Positions 44,335-53,338 of a stretch of 64,000 bases of DNA are shown here, piece after piece; position 1 is the first letter of the stretch, and the number at the start of each line of letters is the position of its first letter. The notes under the pieces are model-generated. The model was not told where the DNA came from and ran no database searches. It saw only the letters and a program-made list of their open reading frames with translations. Made by a program: the position numbers and the translations under genes. Origin of the DNA: Isosphaeraceae bacterium (GTDB taxonomy: Bacteria > Planctomycetota > Planctomycetia > Isosphaerales > Isosphaeraceae); the NCBI GenBank assembly GCA_025356435.1, contig JANXSY010000160.1, positions 51,839 to 115,838 on the forward strand, written 5' to 3'.

Positions 44335-45195
44335 TCACTTTCGCCGCCTGACCACCAGGTACATCAGGCCCAACACCACGAGGATCACCGGAATCCACGG
44401 CACGATCCCGACGACGAAGAGGATGACTGCCTCACCCAGGGTACGGAGTGCGTCGAGCGAGCTGGCGAAGGTGCGGGCGACGCGGGTCCAAAAGGTGGGG
44501 GCCTGCGGCGGGGTATAGTCCTTGATCTCGCGGACCGAGATGGTCACGGTCGTCAGGCTGGTCAGGTTCGCAAGGGCGCGGAGCCGTCCCTGCATCCGCT
44601 CGATCTCACCACGGACCCGGCTCACCTCACGCTCGACAGTCAGGATCTCGTCGAGCTTGCCGGTCGAGTCGGCCAGGTGCTTGAGCAGGCGGGTCTCTTC
44701 CACCCTCTTGTTGGCCTGACGCGCTTCGAGGTCGTAGAACTCCTCGCTCACGTCCTGCGAGTCGGCTTTCAGGCTGACGAGCTCGCCAAGCGAAGAGACG
44801 CCCTTGATGAAGGCGTCGTAAGAGTCGACCGGCACGCGGACTTTCCAGGTGGCATGACGGGTCGACCCGACTACGCCGGAGATGTCAGAGTCGGCGACGT
44901 AGCCCTTGCTCGCCTCAATAAGACGGGCCAGCTTGGTGTCGACCGATGCGAGGTTCTCGGTCACGAGGTCGACATGGGCGTTGTAGACGATTTTGCGTCC
45001 AGCAGTCGCCGCCTTCGTCGCCTTGGACGGTTCGTCTTCTCCCTTCGCGACATCGGCGGCAGGCGCTACTGCCTCGGCCGGTGCGTACGCCACCGCAGCC
45101 CTCGACTCAACCTTGCTCTCGTCATTGCAGCCGATTATCGCGATCGCGACCGCCGCAAAGGACGCGATCCGAACCTTTCTAGCGCCCCTACCCAT
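44335..45195 (-). CDS. DUF4349 lipoprotein
   Basis: 286 residues from MGRGARKVRIASFAAV. An AAGGAGG site lies about 9 bases upstream; the ATG two codons earlier is too close to it. The lipobox IIGC puts the lipidated Cys at about 20. The DUF4349 core follows a linker: GRKIVYNAHVDLVTENLASV, YVADSDISG, WKVRVPVDSYDAFIKGV, then a long coiled coil (LEARQANKRVEETRLLKHL and onward) and a final membrane helix (FVVGIVPWIPVILVVLGLMY). DUF4349 proteins are putative lipoproteins that bridge or sense the envelope. It is divergent from the metal ATPase-SPFH unit. Confidence 0.87.
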   Translation of the reverse strand: MGRGARKVRIASFAAVAIAIIGCNDESKVESRAAVAYAPAEAVAPAADVAKGEDEPSKATKAATAGRKIVYNAHVDLVTENLASVDTKLARLIEASKGYVADSDISGVVGSTRHATWKVRVPVDSYDAFIKGVSSLGELVSLKADSQDVSEEFYDLEARQANKRVEETRLLKHLADSTGKLDEILTVEREVSRVRGEIERMQGRLRALANLTSLTTVTISVREIKDYTPPQAPTFWTRVARTFASSLDALRTLGEAVILFVVGIVPWIPVILVVLGLMYLVVRRRK

Positions 45196-45557
45196 CGTCA
45201 TGAGCCTCCTTACCGGACTTTGACCCGCTGATGTCTCACTACCCCTTATAACGGGCAAACTCTCCTCGCTTTGGAGAAGCAACGGTCCCGATTTACGGAA
45301 GTAAGCCGGTCGGGACAGGTCGAAGCAGAGCTGGTCAAAAGGTAAGTGGCTCCCCTTGAATGTCAATTCACTCAATTCACGAATTCATTTTTGATATATC
45401 TGCATTTGTATTCCAAGATCAGCCTACGGCCTCACACGTTTCACCAGACACCCTATTTTGCCGACACAACCCAGAGCCAGCGGCTTGACAGTGAGTGATG
45501 GTCTCCGTAGCGTGGACGGGTGTTCGGACGAGGTCGGCGAGGGCGAGGTGACAGGGG
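45196..45557. other. Divergent promoter region
   Basis: 362 bases, A/T-rich at 45360-45430, between the DUF4349 gene and the ATPase-SPFH gene. It should hold promoters for both. One candidate for the plus strand is listed separately. On the minus side, an A/T-rich stretch at 45390-45405 with TATAT could supply a -10, but the -35 is unclear. No reading frame of interest. Confidence 0.4.
45485..45513 (+). promoter_or_regulatory. Possible promoter of the ATPase-SPFH unit
   Basis: A perfect TTGACA at 45485-45490 is followed after 17 bases by TAGCGT (45508-45513), a weak -10 (three of six). It lies 45 bases before the start codon. A weak -10 would be consistent with activator dependence, but no regulator gene is adjacent. 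Confidence 0.35.
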
Positions 45558-48500
45558 ATGCATCGCGAATTCCATCCGGCCGATATGGATCACCTTCGCG
45601 CTCAGGCGTTCGGCGGTGACGGCCATCATCACGACCACGACGACGATCACCACCACGACGACCATCGGGGGCCGGTCGGGCTAACGGCGGTCCTGGGAGC
45701 CCTGCTCGCGGCAGACATCCTCTTCGGCTGGCTGGGGTGGACTTCGCTCCGTGCCCCCGGCGGTGTCTCGCTCGCGATGATCGCGGCGCTGATCGGGGCG
45801 GCCCGGATTGTCTATGGGGCGCTCGAAGCCCTGTTCGCAGGCCGGATCGGTGCCGATATCGCCCTGGCTCAGGCGTGCATCGCGGCGCTAATTATCGGTG
45901 AACCGTTCGTCGCGGCCGAGGTGGTGTTCATTGCGCTGGTGGGCGAGGTCCTCGAAGCGTTTACGTTCGCCCGGACGCAGCGGGAAATCCATCGACTCCT
46001 TGAACAGGCCCCGAAGACGGCACGCGTGCGTCGTGACGGCGGCGAGGTCGAGATCCCGGCGTCTCGGGTTGTCGTCGGCGACGTGGTGATCGTCGCCGAA
46101 GGGGAGCGTATCCCCGTCGATGGCCCGGTCCTCGTCGGCCGGTCGACCGTCGATCAGTCGGCGCTCACGGGCGAGTCGGTGGCGGTCGACAAGGGGCCGG
46201 GGGAGCCGGTCTACTCGGGGACGCTCAACCAGTTCGGCCGGATCGAAGTCCGCGCCGAGAAGGTCGGCCACGAGACGACGCTCGGCCAGGTCCTCCGACT
46301 CGTTGCCGACGCCCAGCGCAAGAAAGCTCCGCTCGAACGCGAGGCCGATCGCTACGCCCGCTACTTCCTGCCGATTGTCGAGGTTGTCGCGGGCCTGACC
46401 GTCGCGGCGGGCCTGCTCCTGGGTTGGCCTGACGTCTGGTTCCGCGCGGTGGCCGTACTCGTTGTTGCCTGTCCCTGTGCTCTCGTCCTGGCAACTCCCG
46501 CGACGGTCCTCGCCGCGATGGCCTGGCTGGCCCGGCATGGAGTGCTCATCAAGGGCGGCGTCGCGCTCGAGCGGCTCGCGAGTTGTGACACGTTCGCCTT
46601 TGATAAGACCGGAACGCTCACGCTCGGCCGTCCCGAACTGGCGTCGATTGTTGCCTTCTCGGGCTGGAGCGAGGCTGAGGTGCTCAAGCTCGCCGCGACG
46701 GCTGAGCAGGGCAGCAAGCACCCGCTGGCTATCGTCGTGAGAGGGGCGGCCTCGGAGAGGGGCCTGGAACCGTTTCCCGCGAGTGAGGCCACCGCACTCC
46801 CCGGCGCGGGGGTCTCGGTTCGATGGCACGCGGTTGGTGACGGCCCTGACACTCCGCCGCATGCGATCCTCGTCGGCAACCGCAGGCTGCTCGAAGAACG
46901 CGGCGTCGAGATCGAGGACGAAGCGGCTCAGGCCTTGGAGGCTGTCGACGCTCGCGGTGAGACGCCCCTGCTCGTCGCGGTCGATCAGTGGGTCGTCGGC
47001 CTGATCTCGGCGCGCGATGCCGTGCGGCCCGAGGCGCATGACGTCGTCCACGACCTCAAACATCTCAAGATCACCGAGGTGGTCATCCTTACGGGCGACC
47101 GGCTCAACGCGGCCAGAGTCGTCGCCAAAAAGGTTCATATCAAGGGGGTCGAGGCCGAGCTTCTGCCCGCCGACAAGGCGAAATGGATCGAAGACCGTCA
47201 GGCGTCGGGACGCCGGGTCGCGATGGTCGGAGACGGCATCAATGACGCCCCCGCGCTCGCGCGTGCTCAGGTCGGGATCGCCCTCGGCGGGATGGGGGCC
47301 GACCTCGCGGCCGAGGCAGGAGACATCGTGATCCTGGGCGAGCCGCTGCTCGTCTTGCCTGACCTCGTGAAGCTCTCAAAGGCGACCGTACGGATCATCC
47401 GCCAGAACATCATCATCTTCGCCTTCGGCCTGAACGCCGTCGCGATGGGATCGGCCGCGCTCGGCATCCTCGGCCCAATCGCCGCGGCGGTCTTGCATCA
47501 AGTCGGCTCGCTCCTCGTCTTGCTCAACGCGATGCGCCTGCTCTGGTTTGGCGATTGGGCCTTGACCCCTCCCGGCCGAGTGATCGCCCGCATGCGCGAA
47601 GCCGTTCGATCTTGGGACGACCGGATCGACCTCGAACACATCGGCTCGGGTCTGCTCAGGCGGTGGCGAGTGCTCGCCCTGGTCGGGATCGTCGCGTGCG
47701 GTGTGTTTTATGCGACCTCAGGCTGGACGGCGATCGGTGCCGACGAGGTGGGCTTGCTCCGTCGGAACGGCCGCTACCTCGGGACGCTCGAACCCGGCCT
47801 GCACCTCCGCTGGCCCGAGCCGTTCGAGCGCGTGACGAGGCTCGCGCCCGGCCGGATGCGGAGCGTCGAGGTCGGTTTCCGCTCGGGAGTCGGCGGCACT
47901 TCGCAGGCAGAGTCGGGGCGATGGGAAGGCTCGCAAGGGCGCGGACTGGTGGCGAGAGCGGAGGACGAATCGCTCGTCATGACCGGAGACGGGAAACTCG
48001 TCGAGATGGCGGTCTCGGCTCAATTCCACCTCGACGCCCGCTCCGATTCGCTTAGACAACATGCGTTCCGCGTGACGGAGGTCGAGACGGCGCTGCGGAC
48101 TCTCGTGGAGTCGGCGGCTCGGACGGCGGTCGGTCGGCGTCCCCTCGAAGGGCTGCTCACCGGGCTTCGCCGCGAGGCCGAAAAGGCCACAGCCGCCGAA
48201 GTGCAGGCCCGATGCGATGTGTACGGATTCGGCCTCGTGATCGACGGGGTCTCGTTCCAGGACGTCCATCCTCCGCTCGCAGTCGCCGATGCCTATCGCG
48301 ACGTCTCCCGCGCTGAGAGCGATAAGGCCCGACGGATCATCGAAGGAACGACGTATCGTCTCGAACGGACGAAAGCGGCCGAAGGACAATCGGCCCTCTC
48401 CCGCAACGCCGCCGAGGCGGGACGGATCGTGACCACTCTCCGCGCCTCGGGCGAGGCCGACGCCTTCATCTTGCGTGTGATCGCCCGCGCCGCCCTGCCG

Positions 48501-48665
48501 GTACTGACCGATCATCGGCTCTACTGGGAGGCCATCGCCGCCATCTTGGCGGGCAAACCCAAACTCGTCCTTGACCCCGACAAGGCCCACCGCCGTCACC
48601 TGATTCTGCCCGACTTCCCACTCGGTCAAAGCGCCGCCATCAAGGGTATCAGCACAGAAAAATAG
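45558..48665 (+). CDS. P1B metal ATPase fused to an HflK-type SPFH domain
   Basis: 1035 residues in one frame. The N-terminus has no HMA domain but a His/Asp run, GHHHDHDDDHHHDDH (about 22-36), likely to bind metal. A full P1B ATPase follows (about 38-675): TGES loop, CPC at 305-307 (VACPCALVLATP), DKTGT at 349-353, GDGIND at 558-563. The eighth helix has HQVGSLLVLLNAM in place of ADxG, so specificity is unclear. At about 685-705 a ninth membrane helix (LALVGIVACGVFYATSGW) opens an HflK-like SPFH domain (ADEVGLLRRNGRYLGTLEPG, RMRSVEVGFR, FQDVHPPLAVADAYRDV). Eight helices would put the tail in the periplasm, as in HflK. Two SPFH genes follow. Confidence 0.9.
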   Translation: MHREFHPADMDHLRAQAFGGDGHHHDHDDDHHHDDHRGPVGLTAVLGALLAADILFGWLGWTSLRAPGGVSLAMIAALIGAARIVYGALEALFAGRIGADIALAQACIAALIIGEPFVAAEVVFIALVGEVLEAFTFARTQREIHRLLEQAPKTARVRRDGGEVEIPASRVVVGDVVIVAEGERIPVDGPVLVGRSTVDQSALTGESVAVDKGPGEPVYSGTLNQFGRIEVRAEKVGHETTLGQVLRLVADAQRKKAPLEREADRYARYFLPIVEVVAGLTVAAGLLLGWPDVWFRAVAVLVVACPCALVLATPATVLAAMAWLARHGVLIKGGVALERLASCDTFAFDKTGTLTLGRPELASIVAFSGWSEAEVLKLAATAEQGSKHPLAIVVRGAASERGLEPFPASEATALPGAGVSVRWHAVGDGPDTPPHAILVGNRRLLEERGVEIEDEAAQALEAVDARGETPLLVAVDQWVVGLISARDAVRPEAHDVVHDLKHLKITEVVILTGDRLNAARVVAKKVHIKGVEAELLPADKAKWIEDRQASGRRVAMVGDGINDAPALARAQVGIALGGMGADLAAEAGDIVILGEPLLVLPDLVKLSKATVRIIRQNIIIFAFGLNAVAMGSAALGILGPIAAAVLHQVGSLLVLLNAMRLLWFGDWALTPPGRVIARMREAVRSWDDRIDLEHIGSGLLRRWRVLALVGIVACGVFYATSGWTAIGADEVGLLRRNGRYLGTLEPGLHLRWPEPFERVTRLAPGRMRSVEVGFRSGVGGTSQAESGRWEGSQGRGLVARAEDESLVMTGDGKLVEMAVSAQFHLDARSDSLRQHAFRVTEVETALRTLVESAARTAVGRRPLEGLLTGLRREAEKATAAEVQARCDVYGFGLVIDGVSFQDVHPPLAVADAYRDVSRAESDKARRIIEGTTYRLERTKAAEGQSALSRNAAEAGRIVTTLRASGEADAFILRVIARAALPVLTDHRLYWEAIAAILAGKPKLVLDPDKAHRRHLILPDFPLGQSAAIKGISTEK

Positions 48666-48686
48666 CCTGAATAGAATCGTCTACAG

Positions 48687-49700
48687 ATGGAATCGATTCT
48701 TAAAGTGAGACTTCTCATGCGTCATCCACGTTTGATCCTGCTTGCCTTATTGATCGTCGGTGGACTTGTCATGACGGCCCTCCGCTCGGCGGTGATCGTC
48801 GACGAGACCGAGTTCGTGCTTGTCACCGAGTTCGGTCGGCCGGTCGTGATTTATGGGAAAGACGCGGATGAGACCGGGCTGCATCTCAAGTGGCCATGGC
48901 AATCGGTGCGTACGATCGACCGGCGGCTCCGCGTGTTCGACTCGCCGCCGCGCGAGTTGATGACCGGGGACAAGAGAAACCTCGAACTCACGAGTTATGT
49001 GGCGTGGCGGGTCGTCGATCCCGATCGCTTTCTCCGCTCGGCCGGAATGCTCGACGTAGCCGAGGCTCGACTGAACGAGCGTGTCTCCGCAGCGCTGAGC
49101 CACGCCATCGGAACGCGAGAACTCGCCAGCCTCGCGTCGACCGATCCCAAAGTATGGTCGCTCGATACGCTGACCGCCGGACTGGTCAAGACAATCGCCC
49201 CGCAGGCCCGAGAGGAGTTGGGGGTCGAGGTCGTCGACATCCGGCTCCGACGCTTCAACCACCCGGTCGAGGTGCGCCCGGCCGTTTTCGACCTGATTCG
49301 CAGTGAGCGCAAACAGGTCGCGGCGTCGCTCCGCGCCGAGGGAGAGGCGCGATATCAAGTGCTCACAAGTCAGGCCGATCGCGAACGAGACGCAATCCTC
49401 GCCAAGGCCGACGCCGACGCCGAACGGATCAAAGGGCAGGGCGACGCTGAGTCGATGCGGGTGCTCAACGAGGCCCACGCCCGCGACCCGAAATTCTATG
49501 AATTTGTCCGCACGCTTGAAACCTATCGAGCTATCCTCGACGACCGGGCGACGGTAGTTCTGTCGTCGTCGAGCCCGCTCTTGCGGCTGTTGACGCAAGG
49601 TCCGAGCGAAGACCTGCTCCGCGACACCCCTCCCGTCCCCCCCGCACCCGAGGCCACTCCCAGTGACAAGGTGGCCTCGCCTTCGGAGAAGACGCGATGA
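48687..49700 (+). CDS. HflC-like SPFH/prohibitin protein
   Basis: 337 residues. One N-terminal membrane helix (LILLALLIVGGLVMTALR) is followed by the SPFH domain: DETEFVLVTEFGRPVVIYG, GLHLKWPWQSVRTIDRRL, RNLELTSYVAWRVVDPDRF and EELGVEVVDIRLRRFN, all typical of HflC. The coiled part (SERKQVAASLRAEGEARYQ) and KFYEFVRTLETYRAIL complete it. HflC pairs with HflK in a cage that controls FtsH. It starts 21 bases after the ATPase-SPFH stop; ATG at 48717, closer to the membrane helix, is an alternative. The C-terminus is Pro/Ser-rich. It overlaps the next gene by 4 bases. Confidence 0.9.
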   Translation: MESILKVRLLMRHPRLILLALLIVGGLVMTALRSAVIVDETEFVLVTEFGRPVVIYGKDADETGLHLKWPWQSVRTIDRRLRVFDSPPRELMTGDKRNLELTSYVAWRVVDPDRFLRSAGMLDVAEARLNERVSAALSHAIGTRELASLASTDPKVWSLDTLTAGLVKTIAPQAREELGVEVVDIRLRRFNHPVEVRPAVFDLIRSERKQVAASLRAEGEARYQVLTSQADRERDAILAKADADAERIKGQGDAESMRVLNEAHARDPKFYEFVRTLETYRAILDDRATVVLSSSSPLLRLLTQGPSEDLLRDTPPVPPAPEATPSDKVASPSEKTR

Positions 49701-50605
49701 GGCTCAAGCGATGGAAGATCGGCCTCGGTCTGCTCGTCAGTACCGCCGCAATCGCGACGGCGACGGGCCTCGTGGTGGTCGCGCCCGGTGAGTCGGTGGT
49801 AGTCCGTCGGTTCGGCCGGGTCTTGCCCGAGGCTTGGGGGCCGGGACTGCATCTCGGCCTACCACGCGGACTTGATCGGATCGAGCGGCTTCGGCTCGAA
49901 GAGGTGCGACGGGTCGAAGTCGGCCTGGCTGATACGCCCGGGCCGAACGACGAACCCGGGGCCGGTGAGTACCTCACGGGGGACTTGAACCTGATCCACG
50001 CCCGCGCGGTGGTGCAGTATCGAGTGGCTGACCCGGTTCGGTTCGTCCTCGCGACTGATGATCGCGAATTCACACTGAGCCGCATGGCCGAGTCGAGCCT
50101 CGCCCGCGCCCTCTCACGCAGGGGCATCGAAGCGGCACTCCGGGACGGTCGCGCTGATATCGCCATCGATGTCCGGGACGATCTCGACCGCGCCAGCCGC
50201 TCTTATGGTCTCGGCCTGACGATCCTGGGCGTGAGCCTGACCGACGCCCAACCTCCGCTCGAAGTACAGCCCGACTTCGCGGCCGCCCAGTCGGCGAGGA
50301 GCGACCTGGAGCGAAAAGGGAACGAGGCCAGGTCTCGGGCCGAAACGGTCGCTATTGCGGCGAAGTCGAAAGCCCGCGCGATCGACGAGTCGGCCCGCGC
50401 GGAGGCCGATCGCGGTGTGGCCCTAGCCAAAGCAAGGGCGTCCCGGTTCCTCAGCCTGCTCGCCGAGGCCGAGCGGTCTCGACGGCTGACGGTCCGGAGG
50501 CTGTACCTCGACAGCCTCCACGACCTCCTACCGAAGGTCCGACGCAAGATCTTGCTCACCCCCGACGAGCCGGTCGACCTCAGTCTCTTCGGCGTCGAGA
50601 AGTAG
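49697..50605 (+). CDS. HflK-like SPFH/prohibitin protein
   Basis: 302 residues: an N-terminal membrane helix (IGLGLLVSTAAIATATGLVV) and an SPFH domain opening APGESVVVRRFGRVLPEAWG with GLHLGLPRGLDRIERLRLE and RRVEVGLADTPG, the HflK form. The coiled region (ARSDLERKGNEARSRAETVA) and the end LYLDSLHDLLPKVRRKILL match HflK's closing helix. It starts in the HflC-like gene's stop (ATGA), so translation is coupled. The locus therefore has two HflK-type and one HflC-type domain. It ends 2 bases before the convergent S53 gene. Confidence 0.88.
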   Translation: MRLKRWKIGLGLLVSTAAIATATGLVVVAPGESVVVRRFGRVLPEAWGPGLHLGLPRGLDRIERLRLEEVRRVEVGLADTPGPNDEPGAGEYLTGDLNLIHARAVVQYRVADPVRFVLATDDREFTLSRMAESSLARALSRRGIEAALRDGRADIAIDVRDDLDRASRSYGLGLTILGVSLTDAQPPLEVQPDFAAAQSARSDLERKGNEARSRAETVAIAAKSKARAIDESARAEADRGVALAKARASRFLSLLAEAERSRRLTVRRLYLDSLHDLLPKVRRKILLTPDEPVDLSLFGVEK

Positions 50606-50607
50606 GT

Positions 50608-52113
50608 TTATAAGAGGATATCCACAAACTCGGCAATCGCCCGATCGAACGATTGGAAGACATTTGGGACGTTCGGAGCGATCACGTCCGCCGCCGAGAG
50701 GTGATGGGTGACTCTCGTGGTTTTTCCGGTGAGAGTGTGACTCTTCGGAACGTGGTGGACGACCGGCTTTCTCACCTTCACTGGTGCCTTTCCGTGTCCC
50801 TTCGTCGTGCCGTTGACGGGGACGGTGCCGCCGAAAGTGCCGCCGAAGATCGGCCACCACCCGGTGGGGGAAGGAAGCGGCGTCTTCCCGGAGGTGGTTG
50901 TGTTCTTATCTGTTGTCGTACCGGTCCCGCCAATGGTGGTCGTGGTCGTCGTTCCGGTGACGCCCGAGGGGCCTTGAGGGGGAGCTGCCGTAGGCTGGAC
51001 AATGGCGGTGATGAGGAGTTGGCCAACCGGGGTTCCGAGGCCGGTGGTCGAGACGGTGCTCGCTCCCCCCCGAGCGGCAGAGACCGTCGCCGAGGAATTC
51101 GCGACGGAGTGGAAGTCGGCCGAAGAGAGGGCGTAGAGGAGGGGAAGGAGTTGGGTCGCGCCGTCGAGAGTCCCTCGTCCGCTGAGGACGAGTCCCTGGT
51201 CAACAATGGCAACAATACCGGCCCAGGCCGGGGCTCCGAGACTGGTGCCGCCGACGACCGACCAGCCGCCGAGTCCGCTCGATGGGAGGGTGGTGTAGAC
51301 CGAAACTCCTCCGTTCGGATTGGCGAGGAAGGAGACGTCGGGCACCGAGCGGCGGCCGGTTGACTGCACGCCCTTCTGATAATTCGGTTCGGCCGCGTAG
51401 CGACTCAGCCCGCTGCTGCCGCCCGACCAGGCCGACTCGCCGCCATAGCCGTTCGCCCCGTTGATCGACAGACTAGTGCCGCCGACGGCGAGGACGTTCG
51501 GTGAGGTCGCTGGCCACTGGACCCCGCCGGAGCCGGTGTCTCCGGTGGCGGCGATGAAGGTGATGCCCTGGTGGCCCGACGGCGTGGTGAAGGTGGGGTC
51601 GTAAGACGCCTCGTTGGCCATCTCCTTACCGCCCCAACTCATCGAGACCACCACGACACCCGGCGAATTTCGCGCGGTGTTCACGGCGGTAATCAGGTCG
51701 TCAATATTATCGGTGGCGGCCTCAACCACGAGGATCTTCGACCCGGGCGCGATCGCATGCGCCCACTCGACGTCGAGCGTCGTCTCCCCCGCCCATCCGT
51801 CGTTCGTGTTGGTCGAATCCGAGAGATTCACTTGTAAGAGTGCTGGGGCGGGCAAGCCGTAGGCGGCGTCAAACTGCTGGAGGTCGGACGCCAGGTTGGG
51901 GTCGTGAAACGCCACGACGATGGCGATTGTCTGGCCCGACCCGTCGCCCAGAAAGGTCTGGCCTCCCGCTGTGAAACTGATGGCGTTCAGGCCATACGCA
52001 GCCTTCACCTGGGCCGGCGAAAAGCCCGTTGGCAAGGTTGTTCCTGAGAGTAAGCAACGGTCATCCAGCCGATCGACGTTCGGACGGAGAACGCGACGGT
52101 TCTTGCGGTCCAT
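50608..52113 (-). CDS. Sedolisin (S53) protease without propeptide, second copy
   Basis: 501 residues, paralogue of the protein at 42847-44295. The same leader VDRLDDRCLLSG is followed at once by the catalytic domain (FSPAQVKAAYGLNA). Catalytic residues: E110 and D114 (GETTLDVEW), D192 (AATGDTGS) and S291 (VGGTSLGAP), positions nearly identical to the first copy. The C-terminal 130 residues are Thr/Gly/Pro-rich (TGTTTTTTIGGTGTTTD) and then basic, lacking the His-rich tail of the paralogue. Presumed to be exported. It points toward the first copy with the ATPase-SPFH unit between them. Confidence 0.9.
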   Translation of the reverse strand: MDRKNRRVLRPNVDRLDDRCLLSGTTLPTGFSPAQVKAAYGLNAISFTAGGQTFLGDGSGQTIAIVVAFHDPNLASDLQQFDAAYGLPAPALLQVNLSDSTNTNDGWAGETTLDVEWAHAIAPGSKILVVEAATDNIDDLITAVNTARNSPGVVVVSMSWGGKEMANEASYDPTFTTPSGHQGITFIAATGDTGSGGVQWPATSPNVLAVGGTSLSINGANGYGGESAWSGGSSGLSRYAAEPNYQKGVQSTGRRSVPDVSFLANPNGGVSVYTTLPSSGLGGWSVVGGTSLGAPAWAGIVAIVDQGLVLSGRGTLDGATQLLPLLYALSSADFHSVANSSATVSAARGGASTVSTTGLGTPVGQLLITAIVQPTAAPPQGPSGVTGTTTTTTIGGTGTTTDKNTTTSGKTPLPSPTGWWPIFGGTFGGTVPVNGTTKGHGKAPVKVRKPVVHHVPKSHTLTGKTTRVTHHLSAADVIAPNVPNVFQSFDRAIAEFVDILL

Positions 52114-52332
52114 AAGACGACTCCAAGATGTCGATCCAAGGCAAAGGCGGGCGGACGAACGGCGGAGAGGTGGTCAGACGGGTGTCCCAAATCTAACGCA
52201 TAAAACCCATGGCCCGCCACATTTTCTTTGAAAAGTTCATGCGTACATGCCGAAAAGACAGTTCGTGACGAATGCGAGGGTTGAGAAAAAGCACCATCCT
52301 CTCGGACTCCATTCTGCTCATCAAGCGTGAAA

Positions 52333-53220
52333 TCAATCCGTCTTGATTGTTTCACCGCCGGCGCGGGTCGTCAGTGCATACCACGTCTTCCGATCGAGGT
52401 CTGATCGCAAGAACTTCACCGAGCCATCGCAGTTCAGGCTATTGAGACCGCCGGGATGATGCGAGCCGGTGAAGACCCGCCTCAGCTTGGCGTCTTTCCC
52501 GTCGTAATTCACGGTGGTGTTCACGTCGAACTCCGTGCCGCCCCAGCCACCGACGCCCCAGCCAAAACTATCGGGCTTCTCAACGCAAGCCAACGTGTAG
52601 GAGAGTCCGTCGGTGATCTCCTTAAACTTGACGTTCGTCGTCGGCGTCTTGGCATCCGGGTCGACCACAGTCAGAATCACCCCGAGATGAGAGCCGGGAT
52701 ACGCTTTCGCAGCCTCGGCCCCAGACGCCGCCCGGACGCCGCCCCAGTTTGCCCCGTAATGCCCCGGGCCGAAATCGGTCTTGCCTGGATAGGGCTTGTC
52801 GTGATGCGTCGTGATCTTCGACGCCGGTGTGATTTCCACCAATGGATTCGACGGGCAGAGGAAGACGTTCAACTTCACGCCCACCGCAGTACTGTTGGCG
52901 GCGTGCCAGTTTTCGAGGTCGAAGTTATAGGCGTTATAGACCGCCGTCTGCTCCATATAGGGCAGGAGTTGCGTGAAGCACCCCTGGCCCGTGCCGTGGC
53001 CTATACCGCCTGCGACGGCGCTCATGGGAAGGCTGTCATTCGAGCTGTGATAATTGTGCAACGCCAGGCCGATCTGCTTCATGTTGTTGACGCATTGAGA
53101 CCGCCTGGCCGCCTCGCGCGAACGCATGAACGCCGGCAACTGGAACGCCACAAACAACATCAAGATCGCCGATGCCGAGACCAGTTCGATCAAGGCGAGT
53201 CCATGCTTACGCCTTCTCAT
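52333..53220 (-). CDS. DUF1559 protein with degenerate pilin-like N-terminus
   Basis: 295 residues from MRRRKHGLALIELVSASAIL, with AGGGAGG about 6 bases upstream. The N-terminal helix would normally read GFTLIE followed by a hydrophobic stretch; here it reads GLALIELVSASAILMLF, so the prepilin peptidase site is altered. The DUF1559 region is typical: SREAARRSQCVNNMKQIGLA, LHNYHSSNDSLPM, LPYMEQTAVYNAYNF and the closing GGLNSLNCDGSVKFLRSDL (H-x-GG-x-N-x-x-x-x-DGS). These planctomycete proteins probably form surface or secretion pseudopili. It follows the retropepsin-like gene on the same strand by 118 bases. Confidence 0.92.
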   Translation of the reverse strand: MRRRKHGLALIELVSASAILMLFVAFQLPAFMRSREAARRSQCVNNMKQIGLALHNYHSSNDSLPMSAVAGGIGHGTGQGCFTQLLPYMEQTAVYNAYNFDLENWHAANSTAVGVKLNVFLCPSNPLVEITPASKITTHHDKPYPGKTDFGPGHYGANWGGVRAASGAEAAKAYPGSHLGVILTVVDPDAKTPTTNVKFKEITDGLSYTLACVEKPDSFGWGVGGWGGTEFDVNTTVNYDGKDAKLRRVFTGSHHPGGLNSLNCDGSVKFLRSDLDRKTWYALTTRAGGETIKTD

Positions 53221-53338
53221 GGCAGCCTCCCTAGTAAAGAGGGACGAAGATTGGGACGGCACTCGCCAGCCCAGAACGCATCTTATCGACGCGGCACACC
53301 ATAGGGTAAGAATTCAGCCACATGTCCACGATCTGGAA

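Noticed and set aside
45598..45664. Short His/Asp-codon repeat (cac/gac runs)
   Set aside because: It codes for the His-rich metal-binding N-terminus of the ATPase and is explained by that, not by a DNA repeat.
45888..47138. 416-codon minus-strand frame opposite the ATPase-SPFH gene
   Set aside because: Antisense to well-conserved ATPase motifs; no signal or family features.
47600..47720. Possibility that the ATPase-SPFH fusion is two genes joined by a sequencing error
   Set aside because: The frame is continuous, the linker (REAVRSWDDRIDLEHIGSG) is coding-like and no start with a ribosome-binding site is seen before the SPFH helix; read-level confirmation would still help.
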